From Pseudarthrobacter sp. NamE2 (GTDB lineage: Bacteria > Actinomycetota > Actinomycetes > Actinomycetales > Micrococcaceae): a stretch of 64,000 bases of DNA. The first letter of the stretch is position 1, and each line of letters starts with the position of its first letter. Shown here piece after piece: positions 26,899-34,459 of the stretch. Under the pieces are notes generated by a model, which did not search any database, had not been told where the DNA came from, and saw only the letters and a list, made by a program, of their open reading frames with translations. The DNA is taken from NCBI RefSeq assembly GCF_005796205.1, contig NZ_VAHN01000002.1, positions 360,168 through 424,167 of the forward strand. The letters run 5' to 3'. The position numbers and the translations under genes are program-made.

Positions 26899-27375
26899 GT
26901 GCCTAAAGAAAGTGGCCGTAAGGTGGTGGCCACCAACCGCAAGGCCCGGCATGACTACCACGTGCTGGACACCTACGAGGCTGGCATTGCGCTGATGGGA
27001 ACCGAAGTGAAATCCCTCCGCGAAGGGCACGCCTCGATGGTGGACGGGTTCTGCACCTTCTACAACGACGAGCTGTGGATGGAAGCCATCCACATTCCCG
27101 AGTACAACCAGGGCAGCTGGACCAACCACGCCGCGCGCCGCCGCCGCAAGCTGCTCCTGCACCGCGAGGAACTCATCAAGATTTCCCGCAAGGTGCAGGA
27201 GGCCGGTTACACGATCGTTCCGCTCCAGCTCTACTTCGTGGACGGCCGTGCCAAGGTGGAGATTGCTGTTGCCCGCGGTAAGCGCGAATACGACAAGCGC
27301 CAGACCCTTCGCGAACAGCAGGACAACCGCGAGGCCCAGCGGGAAATGCGGGAACGCAACCGCCGTCGGGGCTAG
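26899..27375 (+). CDS. smpB: SsrA-binding protein SmpB
   Basis: A 158-residue tmRNA-binding protein essential for trans-translation. The beta-barrel core VVATNRKARHDYHVLDTYEAGIALMGTEVKSLREGHASMVDGF and YNQGSWTNHAARRRRKLLLHREEL are textbook, and the basic tail (KRQTLREQQDNREAQREMRERNRRRG) is the segment that enters the mRNA channel. GTG start with TGAGGAG upstream. It is followed by its RNA partner ssrA within 90 bases. Confidence 0.97.
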   Translation: MPKESGRKVVATNRKARHDYHVLDTYEAGIALMGTEVKSLREGHASMVDGFCTFYNDELWMEAIHIPEYNQGSWTNHAARRRRKLLLHREELIKISRKVQEAGYTIVPLQLYFVDGRAKVEIAVARGKREYDKRQTLREQQDNREAQREMRERNRRRG

Positions 27376-27411
27376 CCGGCCGGGTTGGAATGAATCCTGC
27401 ACAACATGCGT

Positions 27412-27417
27412 TACTAT
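27412..27417 (+). promoter_or_regulatory. candidate -10 element for ssrA
   Basis: TACTAT in an AT-rich patch about 45 bases before the mature tmRNA 5' end; primary transcripts of tmRNA are processed by RNase P, so an upstream start is expected. The -35 is not clear. Confidence 0.3.
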
Positions 27418-27460
27418 AAATAGTCCGGTGGGGGTGCCCGCCGGTTTGGTAACAAAATAC

Positions 27461-27828
27461 GGGGATGATCGGTTTCGACGGTGTTAGTCGCGACAGGTGA
27501 AGCGGGCCGAGGATGCAGAATTATCTCGTTAACGCTTTCTGCAAACCAATAAGTGCCGAATCTAAGCGCACTGACTTCGAACTCGCTGCCTAAGCAGTAG
27601 TTCAGTCCGTCAGCCCGGGGTTGCTATCGCCCCGGATCCTGGCGTCATTTAGATAGCCACTGCTGTTTACCCTCGTCATCGGGGTGAACGGGACTCTTAG
27701 GTGACTGGGCCCGGATCAGCCAGCTGTTTGCAGCATGGCTGGGGCCGAGAAAATCCGACGCAAACTGCGCCCGGAGAAGCCCTGACAACACGACATCGGA
27801 CGGGGGTTCAATTCCCCCCATCTCCACC
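27461..27828 (+). ncRNA. ssrA: transfer-messenger RNA
   Basis: The 5' end GGGGATGATCGGTTTCGACGG and the 3' T-arm/acceptor (GGGGTTCAATTCCCCC then CATCTCC-ACC) are the tmRNA ends; the acceptor pairs GGGGATG with CATCTCC. The terminal A of CCA is not encoded (ACCT). The resume codon is GCC at 27555, and the tag reads AESKRTDFELAA with TAA at 27591-27593, ending in the ELAA/ALAA-type degron. Pseudoknot-rich sequence separates tag and T-arm. It rescues stalled ribosomes together with SmpB. Confidence 0.97.
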
Positions 27829-27833
27829 TCGGG

Positions 27834-27862
27834 AAACCCCGGTCTTCGGACCGGGGTTTTTC
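27834..27862 (+). terminator. tmRNA terminator
   Basis: Perfect 11-base stem AAACCCCGGTC / GACCGGGGTTT with a TTCG tetraloop (27834-27859) and a T-run immediately after. Confidence 0.92.
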
Positions 27863-27987
27863 CATGTCCGGCCGCACCAGCCCGTTCACCCACGGCGTAG
27901 CACTTTCGGGACTAGCCGGCCTGCCGTGCTCGTTGAGATCGGTAAGGCCCGGCGTGCGGCCGGGCGGGCACAACCAGGAGGTGCGCC

Positions 27988-28971
27988 ATGGAACGGGCGC
28001 GGGAAGAGGCTTCTCCGGAGTACGACGACGGTGCGCTGGATTCGTATTCGGAGACGGTCATGCGGGTGGCGGCTGCCGTCACTCCGCACGTGGCAGCAAT
28101 CGATATGACAGCCCCGGGCCGGAACGGAAGGCGGCGCGGCGGCGCCGGGTCCGCTGTCCTCTTCACAGAGGACGGCTACCTTCTGACAAACTCGCATGTG
28201 GTGGCCGGGACCCAGCGCGGGCACGCCGTCTTCGCGGACGGCAGCAGGATGGAAGTGGAACTGGTGGGCGCCGACCCATTGTCCGATCTGGCGGTGGTCC
28301 ACGGCAGGCGCCCCCGGGTGCCGCCTGCGGAATTCGGCGCCGCAGAGTCCCTGCGCGTGGGGCAACTCGTCGTGGCCGTCGGCAATCCGCTGGGCCTGGC
28401 GGGATCAGTGACGGCAGGCGTGGTCAGCGGCTTGGGACGTGCTATTCCCGTATGGTCAGGCGGCAACCGGAGGGTCATTGAGGACGTCATCCAGACTGAC
28501 GCCGCCCTCAACCCCGGCAACTCCGGTGGCGCGCTTGCCGATACGCACAGCAGGATCGTCGGCATCAACACTGCGGTGGCAGGTGCCGGGCTGGGCCTGG
28601 CGATTCCGATCAACTCCACCACGCGCAGGATCATTTCCGCCCTGCTGTCTGACGGCCGAGTGAGGCGCGCCTACCTCGGGCTGGTCAGCACCCCCATCCG
28701 GCTCAACCCGAGTACGGTGATCAGGACAGGGCAGCGGGAAGGCCTGCGCGTTGTGGAAGTCCTGCCCGGGTCGCCCGCAGACAAGGCGGGCCTGGCGGCC
28801 GGGGACATCCTCCTCAGTGCCGGAGGCAGGCCCGTCAGCGATGCAGAAAGCCTGCAGCGGCTGCTTTTCTCCGACGCCATCGGCCAGCCGCTTGACCTCG
28901 CGGTGCTGCGTGGGGGTACTGAAATCCATTTCGTTGCGGTGCCCGAGGAAATGACCAGTAACGGAAAATAA
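27988..28971 (+). CDS. HtrA/DegP-like serine protease with PDZ domain
   Basis: A 327-residue trypsin-like protease. His70 (LLTNSHVVAG), Asp100 (ADPLSDLAVVH) and Ser179 (NPGNSGGAL) form the triad; a PDZ domain covers about 225-320 (GLRVVEVLPGSPADKAGLAAGDILLSAGGRPV). There is neither signal peptide nor membrane anchor, unlike most HtrA proteins, so it may be cytoplasmic or use a non-classical route. AGGAGG precedes the ATG by 8 bases. Role presumably protein quality control; substrate unknown. Single-gene unit downstream of ssrA. Confidence 0.9.
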   Translation: MERAREEASPEYDDGALDSYSETVMRVAAAVTPHVAAIDMTAPGRNGRRRGGAGSAVLFTEDGYLLTNSHVVAGTQRGHAVFADGSRMEVELVGADPLSDLAVVHGRRPRVPPAEFGAAESLRVGQLVVAVGNPLGLAGSVTAGVVSGLGRAIPVWSGGNRRVIEDVIQTDAALNPGNSGGALADTHSRIVGINTAVAGAGLGLAIPINSTTRRIISALLSDGRVRRAYLGLVSTPIRLNPSTVIRTGQREGLRVVEVLPGSPADKAGLAAGDILLSAGGRPVSDAESLQRLLFSDAIGQPLDLAVLRGGTEIHFVAVPEEMTSNGK

Positions 28972-28981
28972 GGCTGGGAAA

Positions 28982-29359
28982 TTACTGCCCGCCGTCGGGC
29001 GCCGCGACGTCCACGATGCCCACGAAACGCGACCCGACGCCGTCAAACTCGCTTCGCACGAACCCGCGCCGGGCCGCCGGCACCTGGGCAGGGGCATGGT
29101 GGTGGCAGACCACGTAGGTGAATTCCGGCCACCACTTCTTGGGTCGGGCCGCCTCTTCGTAGCCACACACTGCGCACTCGAGATGAACCCACACAGGACG
29201 TTTGCCCGTACGGTTGGCACGGGACTGCACAAGCCACGGTGGCGGATTGTCCAGGATCGCACCCAGCTCCGCTTCCGTCATCCACTTGGGAAGGCCATGC
29301 CGCTGGACCATTTCCAGCGGTACATCAAGGGCAATGGCGGCGTCACGTCTGCTAATCAT
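28982..29359 (-). CDS. conserved hypothetical protein
   Basis: A 125-residue soluble protein of unknown function. Start ATG 29359 (MISRRDAAIALDVPLEMVQRHG) is preferred over the longer low-quality frame upstream. The N-terminal 45 residues resemble a small HTH-like helix pair; then WLVQSRANRTGKRPVWVHLECAVCGYEEAARPKKW carries a single CxxC (CAVC) and a WWPEFTYVVCHHH segment with one more Cys and three His, so a metal (zinc) site is plausible. It is the last gene after the crcB pair on the minus strand. I do not recognise the family by name. Confidence 0.65.
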   Translation of the reverse strand: MISRRDAAIALDVPLEMVQRHGLPKWMTEAELGAILDNPPPWLVQSRANRTGKRPVWVHLECAVCGYEEAARPKKWWPEFTYVVCHHHAPAQVPAARRGFVRSEFDGVGSRFVGIVDVAAPDGGQ

Positions 29360-29421
29360 CACGTTCCACCATACGGGAGGCCGCCAAATCAGCGACCGGC
29401 AGCAAGCGGTGGCAACCGCGG

Positions 29422-29823
29422 CTAGGTTGTCAGCGCGATGCCAGCCGCCGCGGCGGCGAACCCCAGGAAGAGGTTCGCGGCAAGGTTGACGGCGGCCGCG
29501 CCGAAGCGCGCTTCGCTCGCCAACCGCACAGTGGCAGTGGTCCACGAGCTGAAGGTGGTCAGGCCGCCGGCCAGTCCTGCGGCCAGCCCGGTCTGCCATT
29601 CAGGCCCCAGCGCCAGTCCCGCAGCCAGGCCATGGGATACCCCGATGATGAAGCACCCCGCCACGTTTACCACCAAAGTTGCCCAAGGCCAATGCAGTCC
29701 TGCATGCCCCTTCCCGGACGGCAGCAGGCGGGTGGACGCGTGGTGGGCAAACCAGCTGTCGATGGCAAAACGGAACAACGCCCCCAGGACGCCAAAGACA
29801 CCCACCAGCACGGCAACAGTCAC
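29422..29823 (-). CDS. crcB: fluoride efflux channel CrcB/Fluc
   Basis: A 133-residue four-span membrane protein. Signatures are GVLGALFRFAIDSWF (span 1), WATLVVNVAGCFIIGVSHG (with the pore Asn) and GLAGGLTTFSSWTTATVRL (the TTFSS Phe-box lining). Fluc channels are dual-topology dimers exporting fluoride; in many Gram-positives two paralogs are adjacent and form heterodimers, as expected with its neighbour, which it overlaps by 4 bases. Confidence 0.92.
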   Translation of the reverse strand: MTVAVLVGVFGVLGALFRFAIDSWFAHHASTRLLPSGKGHAGLHWPWATLVVNVAGCFIIGVSHGLAAGLALGPEWQTGLAAGLAGGLTTFSSWTTATVRLASEARFGAAAVNLAANLFLGFAAAAAGIALTT

Positions 29824-30254
29824 GGCCGCTCCACCGTCGAAACGCCCAACGGGTCGCGTGTGAGGATCTTGCCCAGCCGCCAGCCTGTAGCGGCAGCGAG
29901 CAGCCCCAGGAGCAGCGAGAGGCCCAGATAGCCAAGCCAGACCAGGTGCTGGCCGGCCCGCGCAAGCTGGTCCGCGGCGAACACAACGGACGAGAAGGTG
30001 GTGAAGGAACCGAGCAGGCCGGGGCCCAGGCCCGCCCTCAGCCAGAAGGCGGTCCGCGGCCGCGCCATCCAGACTGTTGTCAGCGCTGCGAGCACAAAGC
30101 TGCCGAGGACGTTGATGAAAAGCGTGGCCCAGGGGATACTGGCTGGCTGGTCAGGAAACACAAGCCCAAGCCCGTAGCGCAGTTCAGTGCCGAGGAGGCC
30201 GCCAACAGCAACGGCAAGCCAGGCCCGCCACCCGGGGAGTCCGCGCGGGCTCAT
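29820..30254 (-). CDS. crcB: fluoride efflux channel CrcB/Fluc
   Basis: A 144-residue paralog of the next gene: WLAVAVGGLLGTELRYGLGLVF, WATLFINVLGSFVLAALTTVWM and GLLGSFTTFSSVVFAADQLAR are the conserved spans, with pore Asn and the FTTFSS motif. It lies 15 bases after the DtxR-type regulator and overlaps the following crcB, so both channels are expressed together. No fluoride riboswitch fits in the 15-base gap. Confidence 0.92.
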   Translation of the reverse strand: MSPRGLPGWRAWLAVAVGGLLGTELRYGLGLVFPDQPASIPWATLFINVLGSFVLAALTTVWMARPRTAFWLRAGLGPGLLGSFTTFSSVVFAADQLARAGQHLVWLGYLGLSLLLGLLAAATGWRLGKILTRDPLGVSTVERP

Positions 30255-30269
30255 GCAGCAGTTGGCATG

Positions 30270-30983
30270 TCAGGCCTCATCCAGCACGCAGCCGGGATGG
30301 GGGTGGTCGCTCCGGACCCACAGGGCGGACGTGATCTCGTCCGCAAGGTCGTAGTCCCGGGTCCGGCCCGAATTGCGGATCCGCACCACCAGGGCGCCGC
30401 CGAACGGCCTGCGCCCTACGACCTCGACTTCGGCGTCGAGATCGATCTCCTCAGCAGACAGATACCGGAGCAGGTCAGGATTATCGTCGCTGATCCTGGT
30501 GATCCTGCCCGTGTGCCCGTTGTCCAGCTCTCCCATCAGGCGGGCCGGCGGCATCAGGACCTTGCCGTCAGCCGTGGGAATCGGGTCGCCATGCGGGTCA
30601 CGGCTGGGATCACCCAGTTTTGCAGCCACCCGCTCGATGAACGTGTCCGAGACAGCGTGCTCCAGCAGTTCGGCCTCATCGTGGACTTCGTCCCAGCTGT
30701 ACCCCAGCTGCTGGACCAGGTACGTCTCGATCAGCCGGTGGCGCCGCACCATGGCCAGGGCCAGTCTCAGGCCGGCCTCGGTGAGTGTGATGGCGCTGTA
30801 GGGCTTGTGGTCCACCAGGCCCTGGTCCTTCAGTTTGCGGACCATCTCGGAAACCGAGGAATTGGCCACACCCAGCCGCTGGGCGAGCTGGGAGGACGTG
30901 ATCGGCTTGTCCTGCCATTCCGTGAAGGAGTAGATGACCTTGACGTAGTCCTCGATCGAGGAGGAGGGCGCGCTGGTCTTCAC
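30270..30983 (-). CDS. DtxR/MntR-family metal-dependent repressor
   Basis: A 237-residue regulator. I start at GTG 30983 (MKTSAPSSSIEDYVKVIYSFTEW as translated), because DtxR proteins begin with this helix. Residues 10-70 are the winged HTH (ITSSQLAQRLGVANSSVSEMVRKLKDQGLV); 75-150 the metal-binding dimer domain (HRLIETYLVQQLGYSWDEVHDEAELLEHAVSD, with His and Glu ligands in HxxxE/ExxxH spacing); 160-237 an FeoA/SH3-like C-terminal domain. Length and the Cys-free metal site suit an Mn/Fe sensor such as MntR or IdeR; which metal cannot be decided. Upstream of crcB and downstream of the methyltransferase. Confidence 0.9.
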   Translation of the reverse strand: MKTSAPSSSIEDYVKVIYSFTEWQDKPITSSQLAQRLGVANSSVSEMVRKLKDQGLVDHKPYSAITLTEAGLRLALAMVRRHRLIETYLVQQLGYSWDEVHDEAELLEHAVSDTFIERVAAKLGDPSRDPHGDPIPTADGKVLMPPARLMGELDNGHTGRITRISDDNPDLLRYLSAEEIDLDAEVEVVGRRPFGGALVVRIRNSGRTRDYDLADEITSALWVRSDHPHPGCVLDEA

Positions 30984-31026
30984 AGATCCAAGCCTACCGG
31001 TTGGCGCTGCAGCAACACCGGGCAGT

Positions 31027-31785
31027 TCATGCTTTGACTGCCCGCCAGGACAGCGTGAGGTACGGCAGGTCCAGATCCTCGTCTTCCGAATGGCCCAGGT
31101 GCTCATGCAGGTACCAGTCGAGGTTCGCTAGGACCTTGGCCCGCGTTGCCTCGCCGGCACGCAAATAGTAGCTGCGGGACTTGGTGAGCTCGATCAGGTC
31201 GTTGGTGCCCACCACGTCCTGCCAGTGGGTTACATGGCCTTCAAGCTGCACGAACTCCGTGCCCACCAGCGGCCGGTGGTCCGGCTTGTACACGTCCCCG
31301 GCGTGCATGATCCGGGAGAGCCGGTGCACCCAGGGCACCGAGGTGTCCAGCTGGTTCCAGACCAGCCCGAGTATGCCGTGCGGACGCAGGACACGGGCAA
31401 GTTCGGTGCTGGCGGCAAGGGGGTCGCACCAGTGCCATGCCTGGGCCACGGTCACGACGTCGAAGCTTGCCGCGGGCAGGCCGGTCGCTTCTGCGGTCCC
31501 CAGGACAGCCGTCGCGTCCGGATAGTGCGCCATCAGCTGGTCGAGCATGTCGGCGGATGGGTCGACGGCGGTGACGGCCAGTCCGCGGGCCAGCAGCAGT
31601 TCAGTGAACTTCCCGGTTCCGGCACCAGCATCGAGGGCATCACGGGCCCCGGCCGGCACCAGCCATTCAGCGGCTTCCGCGGGGTAGCCAGGGCGGACCC
31701 TCTGGTAGTGCTTGCCGCCGTCCTGGAAGCTCTGGCCGAGCTCCCGGCGGCGCCCGTGACCAAGCTTGGGGCCACCCCGAACCAC
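31027..31785 (-). CDS. class I SAM-dependent methyltransferase
   Basis: A 252-residue methyltransferase of the UbiE/type-11 fold: DALDAGAGTGKFTELLLARG (SAM motif I near residue 50), VTAVDPSADML (motif II) and FDVVTVAQAWHWCDP (motif III/IV). Starts GTG 31785 with AAGGAGG 8 bases upstream. Substrate unknown; the family includes quinone and small-molecule methylases. It lies 85 bases downstream of the riboswitch-controlled desulfurase-like gene in the same direction. Confidence 0.85.
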   Translation of the reverse strand: MVRGGPKLGHGRRRELGQSFQDGGKHYQRVRPGYPAEAAEWLVPAGARDALDAGAGTGKFTELLLARGLAVTAVDPSADMLDQLMAHYPDATAVLGTAEATGLPAASFDVVTVAQAWHWCDPLAASTELARVLRPHGILGLVWNQLDTSVPWVHRLSRIMHAGDVYKPDHRPLVGTEFVQLEGHVTHWQDVVGTNDLIELTKSRSYYLRAGEATRAKVLANLDWYLHEHLGHSEDEDLDLPYLTLSWRAVKA

Positions 31786-31870
31786 GTGCGGCCTCCTTCA
31801 GTCAACGCCCTGCGGTACCTATCGAATTTACCGCATGCGCTGGCGGGGACGCCCTGCGCGCCCAGTGCCT

Positions 31871-33286
31871 TCAGTCGTCGATGCAGGGTGCGGCGCCGGC
31901 GGTGCCCGGAGTGTTGGGGGCCCAGTGCGGGTAGGTTCGGGTGTCGTTCGCCGGAACCCAGCGGCCGGCGTCAACCACGTAGTCCCAGCCGAGGCCGTCG
32001 CGGCGCAGCTTTGCGATGCCGGCCAGGAGCCGCTCGGCGTCCTCCAGCCGGGAGCCAACGCCAAAGCTGGCGCGCAGTGATCCTGAAGGCAGTCCCAACC
32101 GCTTCAGCAGGGGGTGGGCGCAGAACCGACCGTCACGCAGGCCCACGCCGTGCTCAGCCGACAAATAGGCCGCAACCAGGCCGGCGTCGTACCCTTCGAC
32201 CGAGAAGTTGACTACCCCGATGGTGTCCGTTTCCGCGTTGGTGTCCTTGAAGATCTGGTGGACGGTGACGCCTTCGATCTGCTGCAGGCCCTCCATCAGG
32301 AAGGAGCGGATGGCGGATTCGTGGGCGTGCCAGCGGTCCTGGTCCAGTCCGGCAATGACCTGCGTAGCGCGGGCCAGCGTGGCTGCGCCGAGGACGTTGG
32401 GGGAGCCGCCCTCGTGGCGGGCCGGGCCGGTGGCCCAGCTGACGCCGTCGAGCTTTGCTTCCTTGACGGCGCCGCCGCCGGCAAGGTGGGGAGTTCCGGC
32501 GTCCAGCCAGTCCGGACGTCCCACCAGGACGCCGGCACCGAAGGGCGCGTACAGCTTGTGGCCGGAGAAGGCGATGTAGTCGACGTCGTCCGCGCTGATG
32601 TCCACCCGCCGGTGGGGTGCCAGCTGGGCAGCGTCCACCACGATGCGGGCACCGTGCTGGTGCGCGAGGGCCGCAAGGGCGCGGATCGGAAGGATCTCAC
32701 CCGTGACGTTCGAGGCACCCGTGATGGCCAGCAGACTCACGCCGCCCTGCTCAAGTTCCGCCCGGACGGCATTGACCGTGCCGGCGATCGTGTCCGCGGC
32801 CACGATGCTGCGGTGCGGGACGCCCTGCCACGGCAGCAGGTTGGCGTGGTGCTCAATATCCAGGTACAGGACGTCGCCTGCGGGGCGGCCGTCCGCGAGG
32901 GGCAGGCAGCCCGCCAGGAGATTGAGGGAATCGGTAGTGTTCCGGGTGAAGATGACGGAGTCATCGGGCCGGCCGCCCACGAACTCCCGGACAATGCTGC
33001 GGGCGTTCTCGTACACGGACGTGCTGATCTGCGAGGCATAGCCGGCGCCGCGGTGCACGCTGGCGTAGAACGGCAGGATCTCGTTGAGGTAGGCGGACAC
33101 CACAGACAGTGCGGGGGCTGACGCACCGTAGTCCAGGTTGGCATACCGGACGTGGCCGCCGGAGATCAACGGAGCCTGGATTTCCGCGCCGGTGACGGCG
33201 GCGAGCGGGCGGCCCGCAATTGCCTGGCGTTCGTCGAAGCCGTTGTTAGCGGAAATGATGCTGGGGGAGACGGTGGCAGTTGTCAC
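31871..33286 (-). CDS. cysteine desulfurase-like class V aminotransferase
   Basis: A 471-residue PLP enzyme of the SufS/NifS fold. HVRYANLDYGASAPALSVVSAYL is the N-terminal arm; IEHHANLLPWQ and ARIVVDAAQLAPHRRVDISADDVDYIAFSGHKLYAPFGAG (SGHK with the PLP lysine) are diagnostic; GGSPNVLGAATLARA follows. The usual SufS/IscS catalytic Cys loop is not obvious near the C-terminus (GLRDGRFCAHPLLKRLG holds one Cys, consistent with the RxGxxCA-type loop of group II). It begins with GTG, with GAGG 5 bases upstream, and the SAM-IV aptamer ends about 33 bases before. Sulfur-metabolism control suggests a role in cysteine use. Confidence 0.83.
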   Translation of the reverse strand: MTTATVSPSIISANNGFDERQAIAGRPLAAVTGAEIQAPLISGGHVRYANLDYGASAPALSVVSAYLNEILPFYASVHRGAGYASQISTSVYENARSIVREFVGGRPDDSVIFTRNTTDSLNLLAGCLPLADGRPAGDVLYLDIEHHANLLPWQGVPHRSIVAADTIAGTVNAVRAELEQGGVSLLAITGASNVTGEILPIRALAALAHQHGARIVVDAAQLAPHRRVDISADDVDYIAFSGHKLYAPFGAGVLVGRPDWLDAGTPHLAGGGAVKEAKLDGVSWATGPARHEGGSPNVLGAATLARATQVIAGLDQDRWHAHESAIRSFLMEGLQQIEGVTVHQIFKDTNAETDTIGVVNFSVEGYDAGLVAAYLSAEHGVGLRDGRFCAHPLLKRLGLPSGSLRASFGVGSRLEDAERLLAGIAKLRRDGLGWDYVVDAGRWVPANDTRTYPHWAPNTPGTAGAAPCIDD

Positions 33287-33319
33287 AGAGACCTCACTTC
33301 AGGACAGGACTCCGGCATT

Positions 33320-33440
33320 AGGGAATCCGCGCTTGCCGCATCCGCTCCGGACCGGCCTGGTCGTCACCCGGGGCACCCCACCGCGAATGGAGGGTTGCCG
33401 GCCAGCAAACCGGGGTTTTGCGCTGGCACTCGTGACCTGA
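33320..33440 (-). promoter_or_regulatory. SAM-IV riboswitch
   Basis: On the minus strand the sequence reads GGTCACGAGTGCCAGCG, AACCCCGGTTTGCTGGCC, GGCAACCCTCC, GGTGGGGTGCCCCGGG, TGACGACCAGG and GCGGCAAGCGCGG in this order. These are the conserved blocks of the actinobacterial SAM-IV aptamer: P1 from GTCA with TGAC, P2 GCCAGC with GCTGGC, the CCCTCC/GGTGGGG arm and the 3' GCAAGCGCGG pseudoknot segment. It precedes the desulfurase-like gene by about 33 bases, next to its Shine-Dalgarno, so repression of translation by S-adenosylmethionine is the likely output. Confidence 0.88.
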
Positions 33441-33530
33441 GTAAGAGACTAAAACATGCGGCGGCCAGGTATGAAGCCGGCGCAATTGTTAAGCGGTTTG
33501 TTACGCGCCGCAGGGAAAAGCGCGTTTTAG

Positions 33531-33585
33531 CGAAGATTACGACGGCGGGCGCCTCCATTCGGAAGCGCCCACCGTCGAATCTTCG
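33531..33585 (-). terminator. hisN terminator hairpin
   Basis: Long imperfect stem: CGAAGATT (33531-33538) with AATCTTCG (33578-33585), continuing through CGACGG-C-GGGCGC with GCGCCC-A-CCGTCG. It lies just past the hisN stop (33599) in the direction of hisN transcription and before the SAM-IV leader. Confidence 0.65.
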
Positions 33586-33598
33586 GTTGCCAAGGTTC

Positions 33599-34411
33599 CT
33601 AGAGCAGGTCGTCCAGTCCTGGGTTCAGCCGCTGCAATACCTCGGAATGCAGGATGGAGTTGGTCGCCAGGGCATTGCCGCCGAACGGGCCGTCCTCGCC
33701 CTCCAGCGAGGTGAAGCGCCCGCCCGCTTCCACCACGATGGGCACCAGGGCCGCCATGTCGTACAGGTTGAGCTCGGGTTCGCAGGCGATGTCCACCGAA
33801 CCCTCGGCCACCATGCAGTAGGACCAGAAGTCGCCGTAGGCGCGGGTGCGCCAGACTTCCTCGGTGAGGCCCAGGAACTCGTCCAGGTTGCCGCGTTCCT
33901 TCCAGCCGCTCAGGCTTGAGTAGGACAGGGAAGCATCGGACAGGCTGGAGATATTCGAGACCCGCAGCCGGGTGGCTGCGGCAAGTGAGCGGCCCATGTA
34001 TGCGCCCATGCCCGTCGCGGCCCACCAGCGCTTGCCGAGGGCAGGTGCGCTGACGACGCCGACTACCGGCTCGCCCTCGTCCACGAGGGCGATCAGGGTG
34101 GCCCAGACCGGTACCCCGCGGACAAAGTTCTTGGTGCCGTCGATGGGATCGATGATCCACCGCCGCGAGCCATGGCCAGTGCTGCCAAACTCCTCGCCGA
34201 GCACAGCGTCACGCGGACGGGAACGGGAGAGCTGGCCGCGGATGGCTTCCTCTGCCGCCTTGTCAGCGTCGGTGACCGGCGTCAGGTCAGGCTTGGTCTC
34301 CACGCGGAGGTCCAGGGCCTTGAAGCGGCTCATGGTCTGGTCATCCACGGAGTCGGCCAGGACATGGGCCAGGCGCAGGTCATCGTTGTAGCTCGAAGCG
34401 GGTTGGATCAT
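33599..34411 (-). CDS. hisN: histidinol-phosphatase, inositol-monophosphatase family
   Basis: A 270-residue Mg-dependent phosphatase. Metal motifs: VLGEEFGS near residue 72, [15 protein letters not shown] at 87-100 and the C-terminal [22 protein letters not shown] (WD/YD box). IMPase-family HisN catalyses the penultimate histidine step in actinobacteria; the [19 protein letters not shown]-terminus is like mycobacterial HisN. ATG 34411. Alone between rsgA and the SAM-IV gene on the minus strand. Inositol-phosphatase activity remains the alternative. Confidence 0.88.
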   Translation of the reverse strand: MIQPASSYNDDLRLAHVLADSVDDQTMSRFKALDLRVETKPDLTPVTDADKAAEEAIRGQLSRSRPRDAVLGEEFGSTGHGSRRWIIDPIDGTKNFVRGVPVWATLIALVDEGEPVVGVVSAPALGKRWWAATGMGAYMGRSLAAATRLRVSNISSLSDASLSYSSLSGWKERGNLDEFLGLTEEVWRTRAYGDFWSYCMVAEGSVDIACEPELNLYDMAALVPIVVEAGGRFTSLEGEDGPFGGNALATNSILHSEVLQRLNPGLDDLL

Positions 34412-34459
34412 GCTTCCAAACTACCGTCTGCGAAGGCTTCCGCTGGGAGGCCGGTGCTG

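Noticed and set aside
29360..29599. Longer N-terminus for the hypothetical protein at 28982-29359
   Set aside because: The extra segment is Arg/Cys-rich shadow sequence overlapping the crcB end; the ATG at 29359 begins the natural protein.
29679..31037. 452-residue frame opposite crcB and the DtxR gene
   Set aside because: All three opposite genes have clear family motifs; this frame has none.
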